A DNA stretch of 64,000 nt from Candidatus Saccharimonadota bacterium (GTDB lineage: Bacteria > Patescibacteriota > Saccharimonadia > Saccharimonadales > Saccharimonadaceae). The notes beneath the pieces are model-generated. The model searched no databases. It saw only the letters and a program-made list of their open reading frames with translations, and was not told where the DNA came from. The stretch is taken from positions 18,486 through 82,485 of the forward strand of contig CAJPQG010000004.1 of assembly GCA_905372785.1 (NCBI GenBank), given 5' to 3'. Made by a program: the position numbers and the translations under genes. Below are positions 1 to 9,387 of this stretch, in pieces (the stretch's first letter is position 1; each line of letters starts with the position of its first letter).

Positions 1-98
1 GCGTTGACAAAAATGGTACCAACGGCCACAAAGATGGCAAAAATAGCGACTGCTACGACGTCTTTCACGATGGGGTATCGCGAGAAATATTCTTTCAT
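1..98 (-). CDS. Membrane protein N-terminus, possibly signal peptidase I (partial)
   Basis: The reading frame starts at an ATG on the minus strand (complement of 96-98) and runs off the window edge. The 32 visible residues are a short charged start (MKEYFSRYP) followed by one hydrophobic segment (VAVAIFAIFVAVGTIFV). This is the usual layout of a type I signal peptidase anchor, with the catalytic domain lying outside the window. No catalytic residue is visible, so the family assignment is a guess from the N-terminal style; any protein with an N-terminal anchor is possible. Confidence 0.4.
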   Translation of the reverse strand, partial: MKEYFSRYPIVKDVVAVAIFAIFVAVGTIFVN

Positions 99-171
99 AC
101 TCGCTTTAGCGTAGCACAGGCTGGGGCTTTTATCAAACTGGTGGGGCTGCCGCCTACCTATCAAGTACCCC

Positions 172-201
172 TTTGCGAGGCCTAGATAACAATGGTACAA
201 T
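172..201 (+). promoter_or_regulatory. Promoter of the LCP gene
   Basis: A -35-like TTTGCG (172-177) and a -10 TACAAT (196-201) are separated by 18 bp. An ATG at 192 overlaps this -10 and so cannot be on the transcript, which favours the downstream in-frame ATG at 216. Confidence 0.55.
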
Positions 202-215
202 GGAAGGTAATAGTT

Positions 216-1961
216 ATGGTTAAAGACAATAATTCAATTGACGGCTTTGTGCGACGTCCGCGCTCTAATGGGGCGCCCGGTGGGGACGACGCAATCGGTG
301 GGCTGTCGCGACGAGGTTCTACCGGGGCAATTGGTCAACCAAAGAAACCGCGCCAGGGGCGTCGGATTCATGTCGCTGGTGCAGGGCATAGTGATGATGT
401 CGGTATCTCGCGCTTAACGCCTCCTGATGAGCTAGCGGCCTCGCGGCAACCTCGTTCAATCGGAGAGTCTATGGATGACCTCGTCGATAACGCAGACGGG
501 CCAGGGCAGGGCCCCTTTTTATCGCCACCAGAACCTATCGGTAGCGGACGGGGTGGCATCTTGCGCCGCCGAGGCGGCTCTAGCAAGCCAGGCAAGAAAC
601 CTCGCAGCCGACGTCGCCGCATTATTAAGTGGACTATTCTTATTATTTTGCTTATTGGCCTGGCTATTGGTGGATTTTTGCTATATCGTGCCTACGTTGA
701 AGGCTCGAAAGTGTTTGGTGGCAATATTTTAAGTGTGCTCACCGAGGCGCCACTGAAGAAAGATGCTAATGGCCGCACTAATATTTTAATTTTTGGTACT
801 GCAGAAGATGACGAAGGCGGCACACACGATGGTAAAAATTTGACCGACTCATTGATGGTGCTAAGCGTTAGTCAAGATAAGAAAGATGCCTATATGGTGA
901 GCATCCCGCGAGATCTGTGGGTAAAATATAACCAAACTTGTAGCGTTGGCACTGAGGGTAAAATTAATGCAGTGTACTTGTGTGCTTCTGGCGATGGGCA
1001 AGACCAAAAAGCTGGCGCTGCAGCCTTGCAGTCTAAGATTACCGAAGTGACTGGGCTGGAAGTACAATATTATGCACACGTTAACTTCTCGGTTGTGGTC
1101 GGTGCAGTAGACGCTGTTGGCGGCGTTGATGTAACAGTTGAAACTGATGACCCACGTGGTATATTAGACCGCAACTTCGACTGGAAGTGTAATTATAAGT
1201 GTTACTACGTAAAATATGCCAAAGGCCAGCGAGCTCATATGGATGGAGAGCATGCGCTTGCCTTCTCACGAGCTCGTAACGCGCAAGGTGGATATGGTTT
1301 GGGTAACGGTAACTTCGACCGTGAACGCAACCAGCAGAAGGTGATTGTTGCATTGCGCGAGAAAGCTATGAGTGTCGGCACGCTAACCGATATCGGTAAG
1401 GTGATGAACCTCATGAAGGCTATGGGCGACAATCTCCGCACCAACCTAGAGGCTGGTGAAGCACGTAGCCTGCTGAAGTTGACTGGTGAAGTTGGTGCTG
1501 ACAAAACACAGTCGATCTCACTCGTGGATGAAAAAGAACCAGTACTGACAACCGGCACTATGTACGGCCAGAGTATTGTGCGGCCAATTAACGGTGTGTA
1601 TAGTTACAGCGGTATTAAGGCTAAAATCCGTAAGGCTATGTCTACCGGTGGTAGCGATAGCGCTATTAGTAAAGAACAAGCCAAGGTGATGGTATTCAAT
1701 GCCAGCGGCCGCTCGGGTGCGGCATCGACGGTGGCGCAGGAGCTGGAAGAGAACGGCATTACCAATAATGGCCTTGGCAATGTGACGTTGCGTGGCACCA
1801 GCAAATATTCAGTATATAAGCTCAGTGGCACCAGAAACCTGCCGGCTACCGAAGAGTTCCTGAAGAAAACGTATGGTGTCAGTGAGATTGAGCTTGCACC
1901 GAATGCAGTTGCGACCAGGGTAGCTGCAGGTACAGACTTCATTGTAGTGGTGCACCGGTAG
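216..1961 (+). CDS. LytR-CpsA-Psr (LCP) family envelope protein with LytR C-terminal domain
   Basis: LCP proteins transfer polyprenyl-linked glycopolymers to peptidoglycan on the outer face of the membrane. The protein has about 140 residues of Arg/Gly-rich, probably disordered cytoplasmic sequence, then one membrane segment (IIKWTILIILLIGLAIGGF). Next comes the LCP domain with the typical LTDSLMVLSV and SIPRDLWV motifs, and a C-terminal LytR_C-like domain (VMVFNASGRSGAAS onward). The start at 216 is preferred over 192 because GGAAGG lies upstream at a proper distance and the promoter -10 covers 192. The unusually long basic N-tail is the only odd feature. The exact polymer substrate cannot be read from sequence. 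Confidence 0.85.
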   Translation: MVKDNNSIDGFVRRPRSNGAPGGDDAIGGLSRRGSTGAIGQPKKPRQGRRIHVAGAGHSDDVGISRLTPPDELAASRQPRSIGESMDDLVDNADGPGQGPFLSPPEPIGSGRGGILRRRGGSSKPGKKPRSRRRRIIKWTILIILLIGLAIGGFLLYRAYVEGSKVFGGNILSVLTEAPLKKDANGRTNILIFGTAEDDEGGTHDGKNLTDSLMVLSVSQDKKDAYMVSIPRDLWVKYNQTCSVGTEGKINAVYLCASGDGQDQKAGAAALQSKITEVTGLEVQYYAHVNFSVVVGAVDAVGGVDVTVETDDPRGILDRNFDWKCNYKCYYVKYAKGQRAHMDGEHALAFSRARNAQGGYGLGNGNFDRERNQQKVIVALREKAMSVGTLTDIGKVMNLMKAMGDNLRTNLEAGEARSLLKLTGEVGADKTQSISLVDEKEPVLTTGTMYGQSIVRPINGVYSYSGIKAKIRKAMSTGGSDSAISKEQAKVMVFNASGRSGAASTVAQELEENGITNNGLGNVTLRGTSKYSVYKLSGTRNLPATEEFLKKTYGVSEIELAPNAVATRVAAGTDFIVVVHR

Positions 1962-2004
1962 TAAAAGCGCAGAGAGACTAATAAAAAGAAGGTAGAGAAG
2001 AAGT

Positions 2005-2823
2005 ATGAGTCGGATGATCACCCTAGAGAAAATTAAATCCAAGCAAACCCCGCTAGCAGAGGCGATGTACTATTTGCTGAATATTATGCTGGTCGTCATC
2101 TCGGTGGTGAGTATCGTTGTGTCGGGATCACCAGCAGTGGCGGTGCTGTTAATGCTCGCAAGTAAGTGGCGCGTATTCGCCGTACGTCCGCGGTACTGGC
2201 TGGCAAATATTCAGTCGAACCTAGTTGATGCGATTGTTGGGCTTGGGCTGGTGCTATTAATTTACATAGCAGGTAACGGCGTCGTTGGTGTGTCGGATGG
2301 GTTTGCACTGCAGGTGCTACTTGGTGTGCTGTACGCAGTGTGGCTCCTGATTGTAAAACCGCGCTCTTCAGACAAATGGGTGTATACTCAGGCGCTCATT
2401 GCGATTATTGTCGGCACGATGGCCTTGTACGCATTTTCATACAAGTCAACCTTCTTTAACCTTGGCATTACGTTTGAGTTGCACGTGTTAGCGATGGCCG
2501 GCATTGGTTATGCCGCAGCACGCCACATTTTAATGGCTCATAAAGAAGTAGCAACAACAATTGTGGCGCTAATTTGGGCATTTTTCATGGCACAGATCGG
2601 CTGGATTACCTACCACTGGGTGTTCGCATATAAGCTTTTTGATCTGCCGCTAAAGATGCCGCAGGGAACGTTAATTGCAGCGATGAGCAGTGTGTCGGCA
2701 GCGCTTATTTACCGTGAATACAGCCAAAAAGGCAAAATTACGCGCGAGAGTATCGTGCCAAGCAGTATTTTATGTGGTGCACTGCTTGTTATCTTACTGT
2801 TCTTTAGTAGCGTTGTGCAGTAG
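2005..2823 (+). CDS. Polytopic membrane protein, unknown function
   Basis: The 272-residue protein is mostly hydrophobic with about eight predicted membrane segments. A short polar N-terminus (MSRMITLEKIKSKQTPLAEA) and one cytoplasmic-looking loop (KPRSSDKW) stand out. It follows the LCP gene after 43 nt with a purine-rich ribosome-binding region (GAAGGTAGAGAAGAAG), so co-transcription is likely. It ends 11 nt from the convergent prmC stop. I see no catalytic motif and do not recognise the family. An envelope role is inferred only from position. Confidence 0.75.
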   Translation: MSRMITLEKIKSKQTPLAEAMYYLLNIMLVVISVVSIVVSGSPAVAVLLMLASKWRVFAVRPRYWLANIQSNLVDAIVGLGLVLLIYIAGNGVVGVSDGFALQVLLGVLYAVWLLIVKPRSSDKWVYTQALIAIIVGTMALYAFSYKSTFFNLGITFELHVLAMAGIGYAAARHILMAHKEVATTIVALIWAFFMAQIGWITYHWVFAYKLFDLPLKMPQGTLIAAMSSVSAALIYREYSQKGKITRESIVPSSILCGALLVILLFFSSVVQ

Positions 2824-2834
2824 TTAGCGGGAAG

Positions 2835-3665
2835 CTATTGCTGCTTGAGAATGATTGTATAGTCGTCACGTGTAGCTACAGTAAACTGATATTGCTGGCC
2901 ATATGTGGCGATGGCTGGGTGCTGCTCCGGGTCTGCTTCTAGAATAAGCAGGCCTTTTTGCGTCAGCAGCGGCCGAGCTGTAGCAATGAGTTTATAGATA
3001 AGGTCTAGGCCGCCGTTGCCTGCAAAGAGTGCCTCTGCGGGTTCGTATGCGGTTTCTGGGGAAGTTTCCCAGCTTGGATCAACATAGGGAAGGTTGGCGC
3101 AAATAATTGTAAACGGCGGTGTATCATCTGGTAGATCTGCTAGGAGATCGCTGCAGTATAGCGCCTTGATAGGTGCTGCCAGGCGGCGACTGTTATCACG
3201 CGCTACTGCGAGCGCCGGCGCACTAATATCCGCCAGCGACACTGCTGCTTGTGGCACCTCTAACGCTAGTGTGATGCCGATACAGCCACTGCCGCAGCCG
3301 ACATCAAGCACGCGAGGATGCTGCTGCGCGGCAGCGTGCGTAATTGCATGAGAAACCAGTATCTCTGTCTCTGGGCGAGGAATTAACGTATCAGGGGACA
3401 CGAGAAATGAGCGTCCGTAAAATTCTTTTTGTCCAGTAATGTACGCGAGGGGTTCTCGCTGCAGTCGCCGCAGGAGTAGTGCATTTGCTATCTCTATAAT
3501 TTCAGCGGTGAGCGGCTGGTCATCATGCGCGTGCAGCCACGTGCGCGGTTGTTGCAGGGCATGCGCTAATAATAACTCCGCATCGAGCCTGCTACTTTGT
3601 ATGGTTGCTGCGGCCAGTTGCCGGGTCGCTTCGGCTAGCCACTCCGCAATAGATTTACTGGTCAC
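2835..3665 (-). CDS. prmC: Peptide chain release factor N5-glutamine methyltransferase
   Basis: PrmC methylates the GGQ glutamine of release factors in the cytoplasm. The protein shows the N-terminal helical domain ([13 protein letters not shown]), the SAM-binding motif [17 protein letters not shown], and the substrate motif, here NLPY in place of the usual NPPY. I chose a GTG start at 3665, giving 276 aa, because it begins exactly where PrmC family alignments begin and overlaps the prfA stop by 11 nt. A longer form from TTG at 3716 is possible but adds 17 atypical residues. The gene lies directly downstream of prfA, whose product it modifies. Confidence 0.88.
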   Translation of the reverse strand: MTSKSIAEWLAEATRQLAAATIQSSRLDAELLLAHALQQPRTWLHAHDDQPLTAEIIEIANALLLRRLQREPLAYITGQKEFYGRSFLVSPDTLIPRPETEILVSHAITHAAAQQHPRVLDVGCGSGCIGITLALEVPQAAVSLADISAPALAVARDNSRRLAAPIKALYCSDLLADLPDDTPPFTIICANLPYVDPSWETSPETAYEPAEALFAGNGGLDLIYKLIATARPLLTQKGLLILEADPEQHPAIATYGQQYQFTVATRDDYTIILKQQ

Positions 3666-4731
3666 TGCTGGCTTGTTGGGCTTTAAGTTCTCGCTCAAAG
3701 GCTTGTAGTTTTTCAATCAAATCATCGATGTCACCGTTCATAGCAGCTGGGATATTACTGCGGCTGTAGCCAATGCGGTGGTCGGTGATGCGGTCTTGTG
3801 GGTAATTATATGTGCGGATTTTTTCACTCCGATCGCCAGAGCCGATTAATGAGCGGCGTTCCTCTGTCAATTTGGCCTGTTCCTCTGCAATTTTTGCTTG
3901 CAGTAGGCGCGAACGAAGCACACTCATCGCTTTTTCTTTATTTTTAATCTGTGACTTTTCATCCTGGTTCGATACTACCAACCCGGTTGGCAGGTGGGTA
4001 ATACGCACCGCTGAGTCGGTGGTGTTAACACTTTGTCCGCCGTGGCCACTGGCGCGGAAAATATCAATGCGGAGGTCGCCCGGGTTGATTTCGATGTCGG
4101 TTTCTTCTGCCTCTGGCAGCACTGCCACGGTTGCAGTTGAGGTGTGAATACGCCCCTGGCTTTCGGTGGCGGGCACGCGCTGTACGCGGTGTACGCCAGA
4201 CTCGAATTTAAGTGTCGCATAAGGTGAATCACCCTTAATGCTAAAGATAACTTCCTTGTATCCACCGCTGTCTGAGCGGTTTTCACTGAGCAGCTCGGTT
4301 TTGTAGCCGTGGCTTTCGCAATAGCGTAAATACATGCGGTACAGATCACCAGCAAAAATCGCGGCTTCATCTCCGCCCGCTCCGGCGCGTAGTTCCATAA
4401 TAATATCTTTATCATCATTTGGGTCTTTTGGTGTGAGTAGCACAAATAGCTCATCGTCGATGCGTGCTAGCTCGTCTTGGCTTTCAGTAAGCTCTAGTTT
4501 GGCTAGCTCTACGAGTTCGTCATCGCCCTTAGCAAGTTCACGCGCTTCAGCAATATTCGCCATAAGTTGCTCTCGGCGCTGCGCCGTTGCAATAAGCGTT
4601 TCAAGCTCGGTAAAGCGTTTATTCTTGGCTCGAAACTGCGGGTCGGTATAGGCCGATGGTGTTGATAAAAAAGCCGATAGTTCTGCTCGTTCGGCCTGGA
4701 GTTGTTGCAGGTTAAGATTTATTTTTGGCAT
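3655..4731 (-). CDS. prfA: Peptide chain release factor 1
   Basis: RF1 reads UAA and UAG and triggers peptide release on the ribosome. The GGQ motif sits in [17 protein letters not shown], and the codon-recognition loop is [10 protein letters not shown], with the PAT form of the RF1 P-x-T tripeptide. The start is taken at the ATG giving [10 protein letters not shown], 358 aa, the usual RF1 length. A more upstream frame would add 28 unrelated residues and cover the promoter. It is co-oriented and overlapping with prmC. Confidence 0.93.
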   Translation of the reverse strand: MPKINLNLQQLQAERAELSAFLSTPSAYTDPQFRAKNKRFTELETLIATAQRREQLMANIAEARELAKGDDELVELAKLELTESQDELARIDDELFVLLTPKDPNDDKDIIMELRAGAGGDEAAIFAGDLYRMYLRYCESHGYKTELLSENRSDSGGYKEVIFSIKGDSPYATLKFESGVHRVQRVPATESQGRIHTSTATVAVLPEAEETDIEINPGDLRIDIFRASGHGGQSVNTTDSAVRITHLPTGLVVSNQDEKSQIKNKEKAMSVLRSRLLQAKIAEEQAKLTEERRSLIGSGDRSEKIRTYNYPQDRITDHRIGYSRSNIPAAMNGDIDDLIEKLQAFERELKAQQASSDQ

Positions 4732-4741
4732 ACGTGCCTTC

Positions 4742-4770
4742 AGTATACCAAGAAACGGATATTGGCGCAA
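4742..4770 (-). promoter_or_regulatory. Promoter of prfA-prmC
   Basis: Read on the minus strand there is TTGCGC (4770-4765), a 17-bp spacer, and TATACT (4747-4742) preceded by TG as an extended -10. The -10 ends 10 nt before the prfA ATG, so the predicted leader is only a few nucleotides long. Confidence 0.6.
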
Positions 4771-4803
4771 AAGCTCAGAACTGCCTGCTGCGCAGTTGTG
4801 GCA

Positions 4804-4834
4804 TAAAAAATGCACAGAAATAGGTTCCGTGCAT
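4804..4834 (-). terminator. Intrinsic terminator of rpmE
   Basis: On the minus strand ATGCAC and GTGCAT arms, extended by a GAA/TTC pairing, are followed by a run of six T. It lies between the rpmE stop and the prfA promoter and separates the two units. Confidence 0.75.
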
Positions 4835-4875
4835 AATGTTATATTAGTGTAAGCTTAGTGTAAGCGGCCGTAAAC

Positions 4876-5199
4876 TTACTGCTTGTTTGCTTTACGCTCA
4901 GCGGCAGCTTTTGCCTTCTTGGCTTTGTTAGCCAGTGCAGCTTTGCGCTCTTCGGCTTTAGCAAAGCGTGCCTTAAAGCGGTCAACGCGACCTTCGGTGT
5001 CGATAATCTTTTCTTCACCGGTAAAGAATGGGTGAGAAGCGCTTGAAATGTGCACTTTTACAAGTGGATACTCGTTGCCGTCTTCCCAGGTGATAGTGTC
5101 GTTGGTTTGTGCGGTACTTTGAGTAAGAAACGCAAAACCTGCCACTTCGTCGCTAAATACGACCGGGCGGTAGTTTTGTGGATGTATACTGCTTTTCAT
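4876..5199 (-). CDS. rpmE: Ribosomal protein bL31, type B
   Basis: This is the large-subunit protein bL31 in its zinc-free (type B) form. Diagnostic segments are [11 protein letters not shown], the [10 protein letters not shown] block, HPFFTGEEK and GRVDRF, with no paired cysteines. The 107 residues exceed the usual 80-90 because of a C-terminal Ala/Lys-rich tail ([14 protein letters not shown]), which is likely an rRNA-contacting helix. It is transcribed alone from its own promoter. Confidence 0.92.
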   Translation of the reverse strand: MKSSIHPQNYRPVVFSDEVAGFAFLTQSTAQTNDTITWEDGNEYPLVKVHISSASHPFFTGEEKIIDTEGRVDRFKARFAKAEERKAALANKAKKAKAAAERKANKQ

Positions 5200-5208
5200 A
5201 ACCTGGCT

Positions 5209-5237
5209 ATTATAGCAAAAAGTGGTCGTTATTGTAA
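5209..5237 (-). promoter_or_regulatory. Promoter of rpmE
   Basis: On the minus strand TTACAA (5237-5232), a 17-bp spacer and an extended -10 TGC-TATAAT (hexamer 5214-5209). The -10 ends nine nucleotides before the ATG, leaving almost no leader. Confidence 0.6.
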
Positions 5238-5266
5238 AGTAAGGCTTTCAGTAAGTTAGCCGCATG

Positions 5267-5295
5267 TTGTGACCGCTCAGTAAGTATGGTAAAAT
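5267..5295 (+). promoter_or_regulatory. Promoter of the rpsB-tsf-frr operon
   Basis: TTGTGA (5267-5272), a 17-bp spacer and an extended -10 TGG-TAAAAT (hexamer 5290-5295). Unlike most promoters in this window it is followed by a long leader of about 135 nt. Confidence 0.65.
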
Positions 5296-5301
5296 GGGGC
5301 C

Positions 5302-5437
5302 TGTAAACTACATTAAACAAACGATACAGCTCGCGCTTATACTTCTGAGGCTGGTGAGATCGGGGCCGCTTTGTGAAAAGCCGCATAGCCCGCCGCTAGT
5401 CTAGAGAGCCGAGCGACGACAGATAAGGAGTAACCCT
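5302..5437 (+). promoter_or_regulatory. Long 5' leader of rpsB
   Basis: About 135 nt separate the predicted transcription start from the rpsB ATG, and the stretch is GC-rich with several short complementary segments. A good ribosome-binding site (AAGGAG) ends it. Autogenous control by S2 through the rpsB leader is known in other bacteria. Whether this leader does the same is inference. Confidence 0.4.
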
Positions 5438-6136
5438 ATGGCCGTAACGGTAGATATCAAAGCATTGCTAGAAGCAGGTGTACACTTTGGACATAAGACC
5501 AGTCGCTGGCACCCAAAGATGGCACCATATATTCACAGCAAGCGCCAAGAATCACACATTATCGACCTAGTAAAAACAGTTGAAGGGCTTGATGCAGCGT
5601 TGCCATTTTTAACGAGCGTTGTGGCAAGTGGCAAAAAAGTATTGCTCGTTGGTACTAAAAAGCAGGCTAAAGATATCGTGAAGACTGCAGCTGAACGAGT
5701 AAATCAGCCATATGTTACCGAGCGTTGGATCGGTGGTATGTTGACAAACCGCAGCACAATTTCAGCACAAATTAAAAAACTTAAAGATCTTGAAAAGCGT
5801 ATGGCGAGCGGTGAGCTAGAAAAGCGATACAACAAGCTGGAAGTACAACGATTCCAAGAAGAGATCGACAACCTAACGATGAAGTACGGTGGCATCAAGG
5901 ACCTCGCTGGGAAGCCAGGTGCACTTGTCGTGACTGATGTTATTACCGATGCTAATGCTGTTCGCGAGGCAAAAACACTTGGTGTTCCAGTAGTTGGCTT
6001 TGTTGACACAAACGCGAACCCAGAAGGAATCGACTACGTTATTCCAGCAAATGACGATGCAATTAAGGGCATCCAGCTGCTACTAGACTACGTTACTGAA
6101 GCAATCGCCGAAGGTGCGAAAAAAGAGGAGAACTAA
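5438..6136 (+). CDS. rpsB: Ribosomal protein uS2
   Basis: Small-subunit protein S2, 232 aa. Family signatures are the GVHFGHKTSRWHPKM start, the TERWIGGMLTN block and the PVVGFVDTNANPEGIDYVIP region near the C-terminus. It starts at the ATG behind a strong AAGGAG. It heads the rpsB-tsf-frr unit, with tsf following after 6 nt, the common bacterial order. Confidence 0.96.
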   Translation: MAVTVDIKALLEAGVHFGHKTSRWHPKMAPYIHSKRQESHIIDLVKTVEGLDAALPFLTSVVASGKKVLLVGTKKQAKDIVKTAAERVNQPYVTERWIGGMLTNRSTISAQIKKLKDLEKRMASGELEKRYNKLEVQRFQEEIDNLTMKYGGIKDLAGKPGALVVTDVITDANAVREAKTLGVPVVGFVDTNANPEGIDYVIPANDDAIKGIQLLLDYVTEAIAEGAKKEEN

Positions 6137-6142
6137 ACAAAC

Positions 6143-6739
6143 ATGGCAATCGCAGTAGAAGACATTAAAAAACTAAAAGAGCTGACTGGTGTTGGCTTGA
6201 CCGATGCTAAAAATGCGCTGGTTGAGGCTGAAGGAGACTTCGACAAGGCACTAGAGGCTATGCGCAAAAAGGGATTGACCCGCGCAGAGAAGAAGGGCGA
6301 CCGTGAAGCTCGTGAGGGTATCGTAGAAAGTTATGTACACAGTGGCCGCATCGGTGTGGTGCTAGAGCTGAACTGTGAGACTGACTTTGTGGCTCGCCTG
6401 GAAGACTTTAAGCGTCTTGCGCACGAGCTCGCGATGCAGGTAGCTGCCATGGCACCAGTATATGTGAGTGCTGATCAGATTCCTGCAGAGGAAGTAGAAC
6501 GCGTACGCGCAGAGTCACTTGAGCGAGTTAAAAATGAAGGCAAGCCAGCTGAAATTGCTGAGAAGATTGTTGACGGTCAGGTAAAGAAATACTTCGCCGA
6601 CAAGGTGTTGTTGACACAGACATACATCTTGGATGACAGTAAGACAGTAGAGCAGCACATTAAAGAAAATATCGCAAAGCTGGGCGAGAACATCGTGGTT
6701 GGACAATTCCGCCGCATCGAACTCGGCGTAAGCGAGTAG
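6143..6739 (+). CDS. tsf: Elongation factor Ts
   Basis: EF-Ts recycles EF-Tu by GDP release. The UBA-like N-terminus (IKKLKELTGVGLTDAKNAL) and the core signature (ELNCETDFVAR) are clear. At 198 aa it is shorter than the roughly 280-aa E. coli protein and resembles the compact form with a single core subdomain common in small genomes. It follows rpsB after 6 nt. Confidence 0.95.
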   Translation: MAIAVEDIKKLKELTGVGLTDAKNALVEAEGDFDKALEAMRKKGLTRAEKKGDREAREGIVESYVHSGRIGVVLELNCETDFVARLEDFKRLAHELAMQVAAMAPVYVSADQIPAEEVERVRAESLERVKNEGKPAEIAEKIVDGQVKKYFADKVLLTQTYILDDSKTVEQHIKENIAKLGENIVVGQFRRIELGVSE

Positions 6740-6796
6740 ACCATTTTACAACATAAACACTAGTAGCGTCATCTAACAAGAAAGCGGGTAACACCA

Positions 6797-7351
6797 ATGT
6801 TTGACACAACACTATATGATGAAAAATTTGCACATGCACTTGCACACCTTGATGAAGAATTAAAAAAGATCCGTACTGGCCGAGCACATGCAAGCCAGCT
6901 AGACGGCGTAGTTGTTGAGGCGTATGGTGCGAAGATGCCACTTAACCAAGTGGCTAATGTGACCGCGCCCGAAGCGCAGCTACTAGTGATTACACCATTT
7001 GACCCAAGTAATATTGCGGCTATTACAACAGCAATTCGTGAGAACCAGGCACTCGGGTTTAACCCAAGTGATGATGGTCGCGTAGTGCGCGTGCCAGTTC
7101 CTGCTCTCACTGAAGAGCGCCGTAAGGCTCTGGTAAAGCAGGCTCACGAAAAAGCCGAAGAGGCGCGCATTGCTTTGCGTACGATTCGCCAAGATGCGAT
7201 CAAGGAAGCTCGCCGTCTTAAGGACGCAAAGGAGCTATCGGAAGATGATACAAAGCGCATCGAAACAGCGTTTGATGATGAGATTGGCAAGCATAACGCG
7301 GCAGTCGACGATAAGCTTAAAGCCAAAGAGCAAGATATCCTAACCATCTAA
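6797..7351 (+). CDS. frr: Ribosome recycling factor
   Basis: RRF splits post-termination ribosomes together with EF-G. The 184-aa length and the segments LKKIRTGRAHASQLDGV and the RVPVPALTEERRKALVK block are typical of the family. Translation starts at ATG 6797 after GAAAGCGGG. No promoter is seen in the 57-nt gap from tsf, so it is probably read through from rpsB. Confidence 0.95.
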   Translation: MFDTTLYDEKFAHALAHLDEELKKIRTGRAHASQLDGVVVEAYGAKMPLNQVANVTAPEAQLLVITPFDPSNIAAITTAIRENQALGFNPSDDGRVVRVPVPALTEERRKALVKQAHEKAEEARIALRTIRQDAIKEARRLKDAKELSEDDTKRIETAFDDEIGKHNAAVDDKLKAKEQDILTI

Positions 7352-7373
7352 TTGGTAGCGAAGGCGCAGCAGT

Positions 7374-8516
7374 ATGGAACTTGTCGTTGGTATTCTGATC
7401 GGACTCATTGCGCTCATCGTTCTCGTCGTCTTGCACGAGTTGGGCCACGCTATTGTGGCCCGCCGCAATGGCGTGACTGTAGAAGAGTTTGGTATTGGGT
7501 TTCCACCGAAGGCGTGGAGCCGCCGTTTAAAGAATGGTATAGAGTTTTCTATTAACTGGTTGCCACTTGGTGGGTTCGTGCGCATGAAGGGTGAACACGA
7601 TGCCGCAACGGGCAAGGGTGCCTATGGTGCGGCCACCTTTTGGCAGAAAACAAAGATATTGCTCGCGGGCGTTGTCGTTAACTGGCTCACCGCGGCAGTT
7701 ATCTTTACCGGACTAGCCCTGGTGGGCTTACCGAAACTATTACCAAATCAGGTTATATTGCCATTTGATGCTGCCGTTACAAGTGCGCCACTAAAAATTG
7801 GGTTTGTACAAGACAATTCACCGGCAAAAAAGGCTGGCCTGCAGGCCGGCGATGAGCTGGTGGCAGTTAATGGTCAGACCATAGCACAGGCAGATGAGTT
7901 TACGCGCGCTATGCAAACTAGTGCCGCGGTATCTATTACTGTGCGGCGCGACGGCCAGCAGCAACAATACCAGGTGTCTCCAGAAGGTCCCGAAGGGTCG
8001 CGTAAGGCAGGAGTTGGTTTGCAGCATCAGCAAACCACGATTCGTAGCACCTACTCTGCACCTATTGTAGGAGTTTTAACAACGGCACAATTTACCGGGG
8101 AGACGATTAAAGGTATCGGCACGCTCATTGGCGATAGCGTCACTGGTATCGTGCAGCGATTTTCTCCAGAGCAGGCCGTGCAAGAACATGGCCACGCCAA
8201 GCTAGATGAAGTTAGTAAAAACGTAGCTGGACCAATTGGCATTCTTGGGCAGCTATTCCCATCGGTCAGCAAAACTGGTCCGGTGCAAGTCTTTACATTA
8301 ATTGGGCTTATGTCGGTGACGTTGGCAGTGATGAATATTTTGCCAATTCCTGCACTGGACGGTGGACGGTGGTACATGATTGCACTATTCCGGCTGATGA
8401 AAAAGCCACTCACGAAGGAGCGTGAAGAGATCATCCAAGGGGTGAGTATGTTACTGCTGTATGGCTTGGTGTTAATTATCACCATTAATGATGTTGGAAA
8501 ATTATTCCATGGCTAG
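7374..8516 (+). CDS. rseP: RIP metalloprotease RseP/SpoIVFB-type (site-2 protease)
   Basis: An integral-membrane zinc protease that cleaves substrates within the bilayer. The first membrane helix carries HELGH (near residue 21), a PDZ domain follows (PAKKAGLQAGDELVAVNGQ, about residues 145-215), and the second zinc-binding region NILPIPALDGGR lies near residue 320. Total length is 380 aa with about four membrane helices. It follows frr by 22 nt and overlaps the next protease gene by 8 nt. Its substrates (anti-sigma factors or signal-peptide remnants elsewhere) cannot be deduced here. Confidence 0.92.
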   Translation: MELVVGILIGLIALIVLVVLHELGHAIVARRNGVTVEEFGIGFPPKAWSRRLKNGIEFSINWLPLGGFVRMKGEHDAATGKGAYGAATFWQKTKILLAGVVVNWLTAAVIFTGLALVGLPKLLPNQVILPFDAAVTSAPLKIGFVQDNSPAKKAGLQAGDELVAVNGQTIAQADEFTRAMQTSAAVSITVRRDGQQQQYQVSPEGPEGSRKAGVGLQHQQTTIRSTYSAPIVGVLTTAQFTGETIKGIGTLIGDSVTGIVQRFSPEQAVQEHGHAKLDEVSKNVAGPIGILGQLFPSVSKTGPVQVFTLIGLMSVTLAVMNILPIPALDGGRWYMIALFRLMKKPLTKEREEIIQGVSMLLLYGLVLIITINDVGKLFHG

Positions 8517-9312
8517 CCGTTCATTATGGCGACTACTCAAGCCAGATGCTCACGCTGATGATGGCGCGTTGCCTAAAAAATCTACAGCAGTTTCGTGGCC
8601 TCGTCGGCTTGGGTTTGTTGTGCTATGGCTGGCACTTGTGCCAGGGGCGTACTTTTTGGCGGCGGTGATCATTTCAGCCGTTACGCCACCGCTAAACCAG
8701 CTGCTTGTTGCATTCAGCTTAACCTTGCCGGTGCGCCAGTCTACTATTATGGCGCTGGTGTTTTTGCTGACATTAGCGATCGTGTGGGCCGTTGCGACGT
8801 TCTGTTTCCGGACGCCGGTATCGCTTCGAACCTTTGGGCTGCAGCGAACAATGCGCTGGAGAGATATTGGCCTTGGCATTGCCGCATATATTATATACAT
8901 GGCTGTGGCGCTGTTTTTGGTCGATCTTGCTGGTCGATTCGTGCCAGGATTTCAGGCTAACCAGGCGCAAGACCTTGGGTTTCGCGACGTATACCATACA
9001 GCTGATATAATAGTGTTATTTTTACTACTGGTACTTGTTACTCCTCTGGTGGAGGAGATGCTGTTCCGTGGCGTGTTGTTTGGAAAACTACAGAAATATT
9101 TACCAGTGGGTGTGAGTGCCGTGCTTGTGAGCGCTGTATTTGCCGCACTGCATGGGCAATGGAACGTGGCGCTGGACGTCTTTGTGCTGAGCCTTGTGCT
9201 GTGTTGGCTACGGCTGCGCACGCATAATATCTGGGCTGGCGTGGTTGTGCACGTGATTAAAAATAGCCTGGCATTTTACTTGATGTACGTTGTGCAACAT
9301 GGTGGGGGCTGA
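8509..9312 (+). CDS. CPBP-family intramembrane glutamic protease
   Basis: A polytopic membrane protein of the CPBP (CAAX protease / bacteriocin-processing, Abi) family. The family motif EEMLFRG sits near residue 181, with a later FAALHGQWN motif and a histidine in the last helix (GVVVHVIKNSLAF). The start at 8509 overlaps the rseP stop by 8 nt and has GGAAAA upstream, giving 267 aa. An alternative start at 8488 adds seven residues. Two intramembrane proteases in one unit is notable. The gene ends in TGA. Confidence 0.85.
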   Translation: MASRSLWRLLKPDAHADDGALPKKSTAVSWPRRLGFVVLWLALVPGAYFLAAVIISAVTPPLNQLLVAFSLTLPVRQSTIMALVFLLTLAIVWAVATFCFRTPVSLRTFGLQRTMRWRDIGLGIAAYIIYMAVALFLVDLAGRFVPGFQANQAQDLGFRDVYHTADIIVLFLLLVLVTPLVEEMLFRGVLFGKLQKYLPVGVSAVLVSAVFAALHGQWNVALDVFVLSLVLCWLRLRTHNIWAGVVVHVIKNSLAFYLMYVVQHGGG

Positions 9313-9314
9313 GG

Positions 9315-9344
9315 TTGACCCAGCCTGGCGCAGGCTGATACACT
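9315..9344 (+). promoter_or_regulatory. Promoter of greA
   Basis: TTGACC (9315-9320), an 18-bp spacer and an extended -10 TGA-TACACT (hexamer 9339-9344), starting two bases after the previous gene's stop codon. Confidence 0.6.
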
Positions 9345-9387
9345 TGAGCGGATTAGTTGAATAAAAAACTCGCAAGAGGAGATATAT

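Noticed and set aside
192..215. Upstream start codon for the LCP gene
   Set aside because: The ATG at 192 overlaps the predicted -10 box; the ATG at 216 has a ribosome-binding site.
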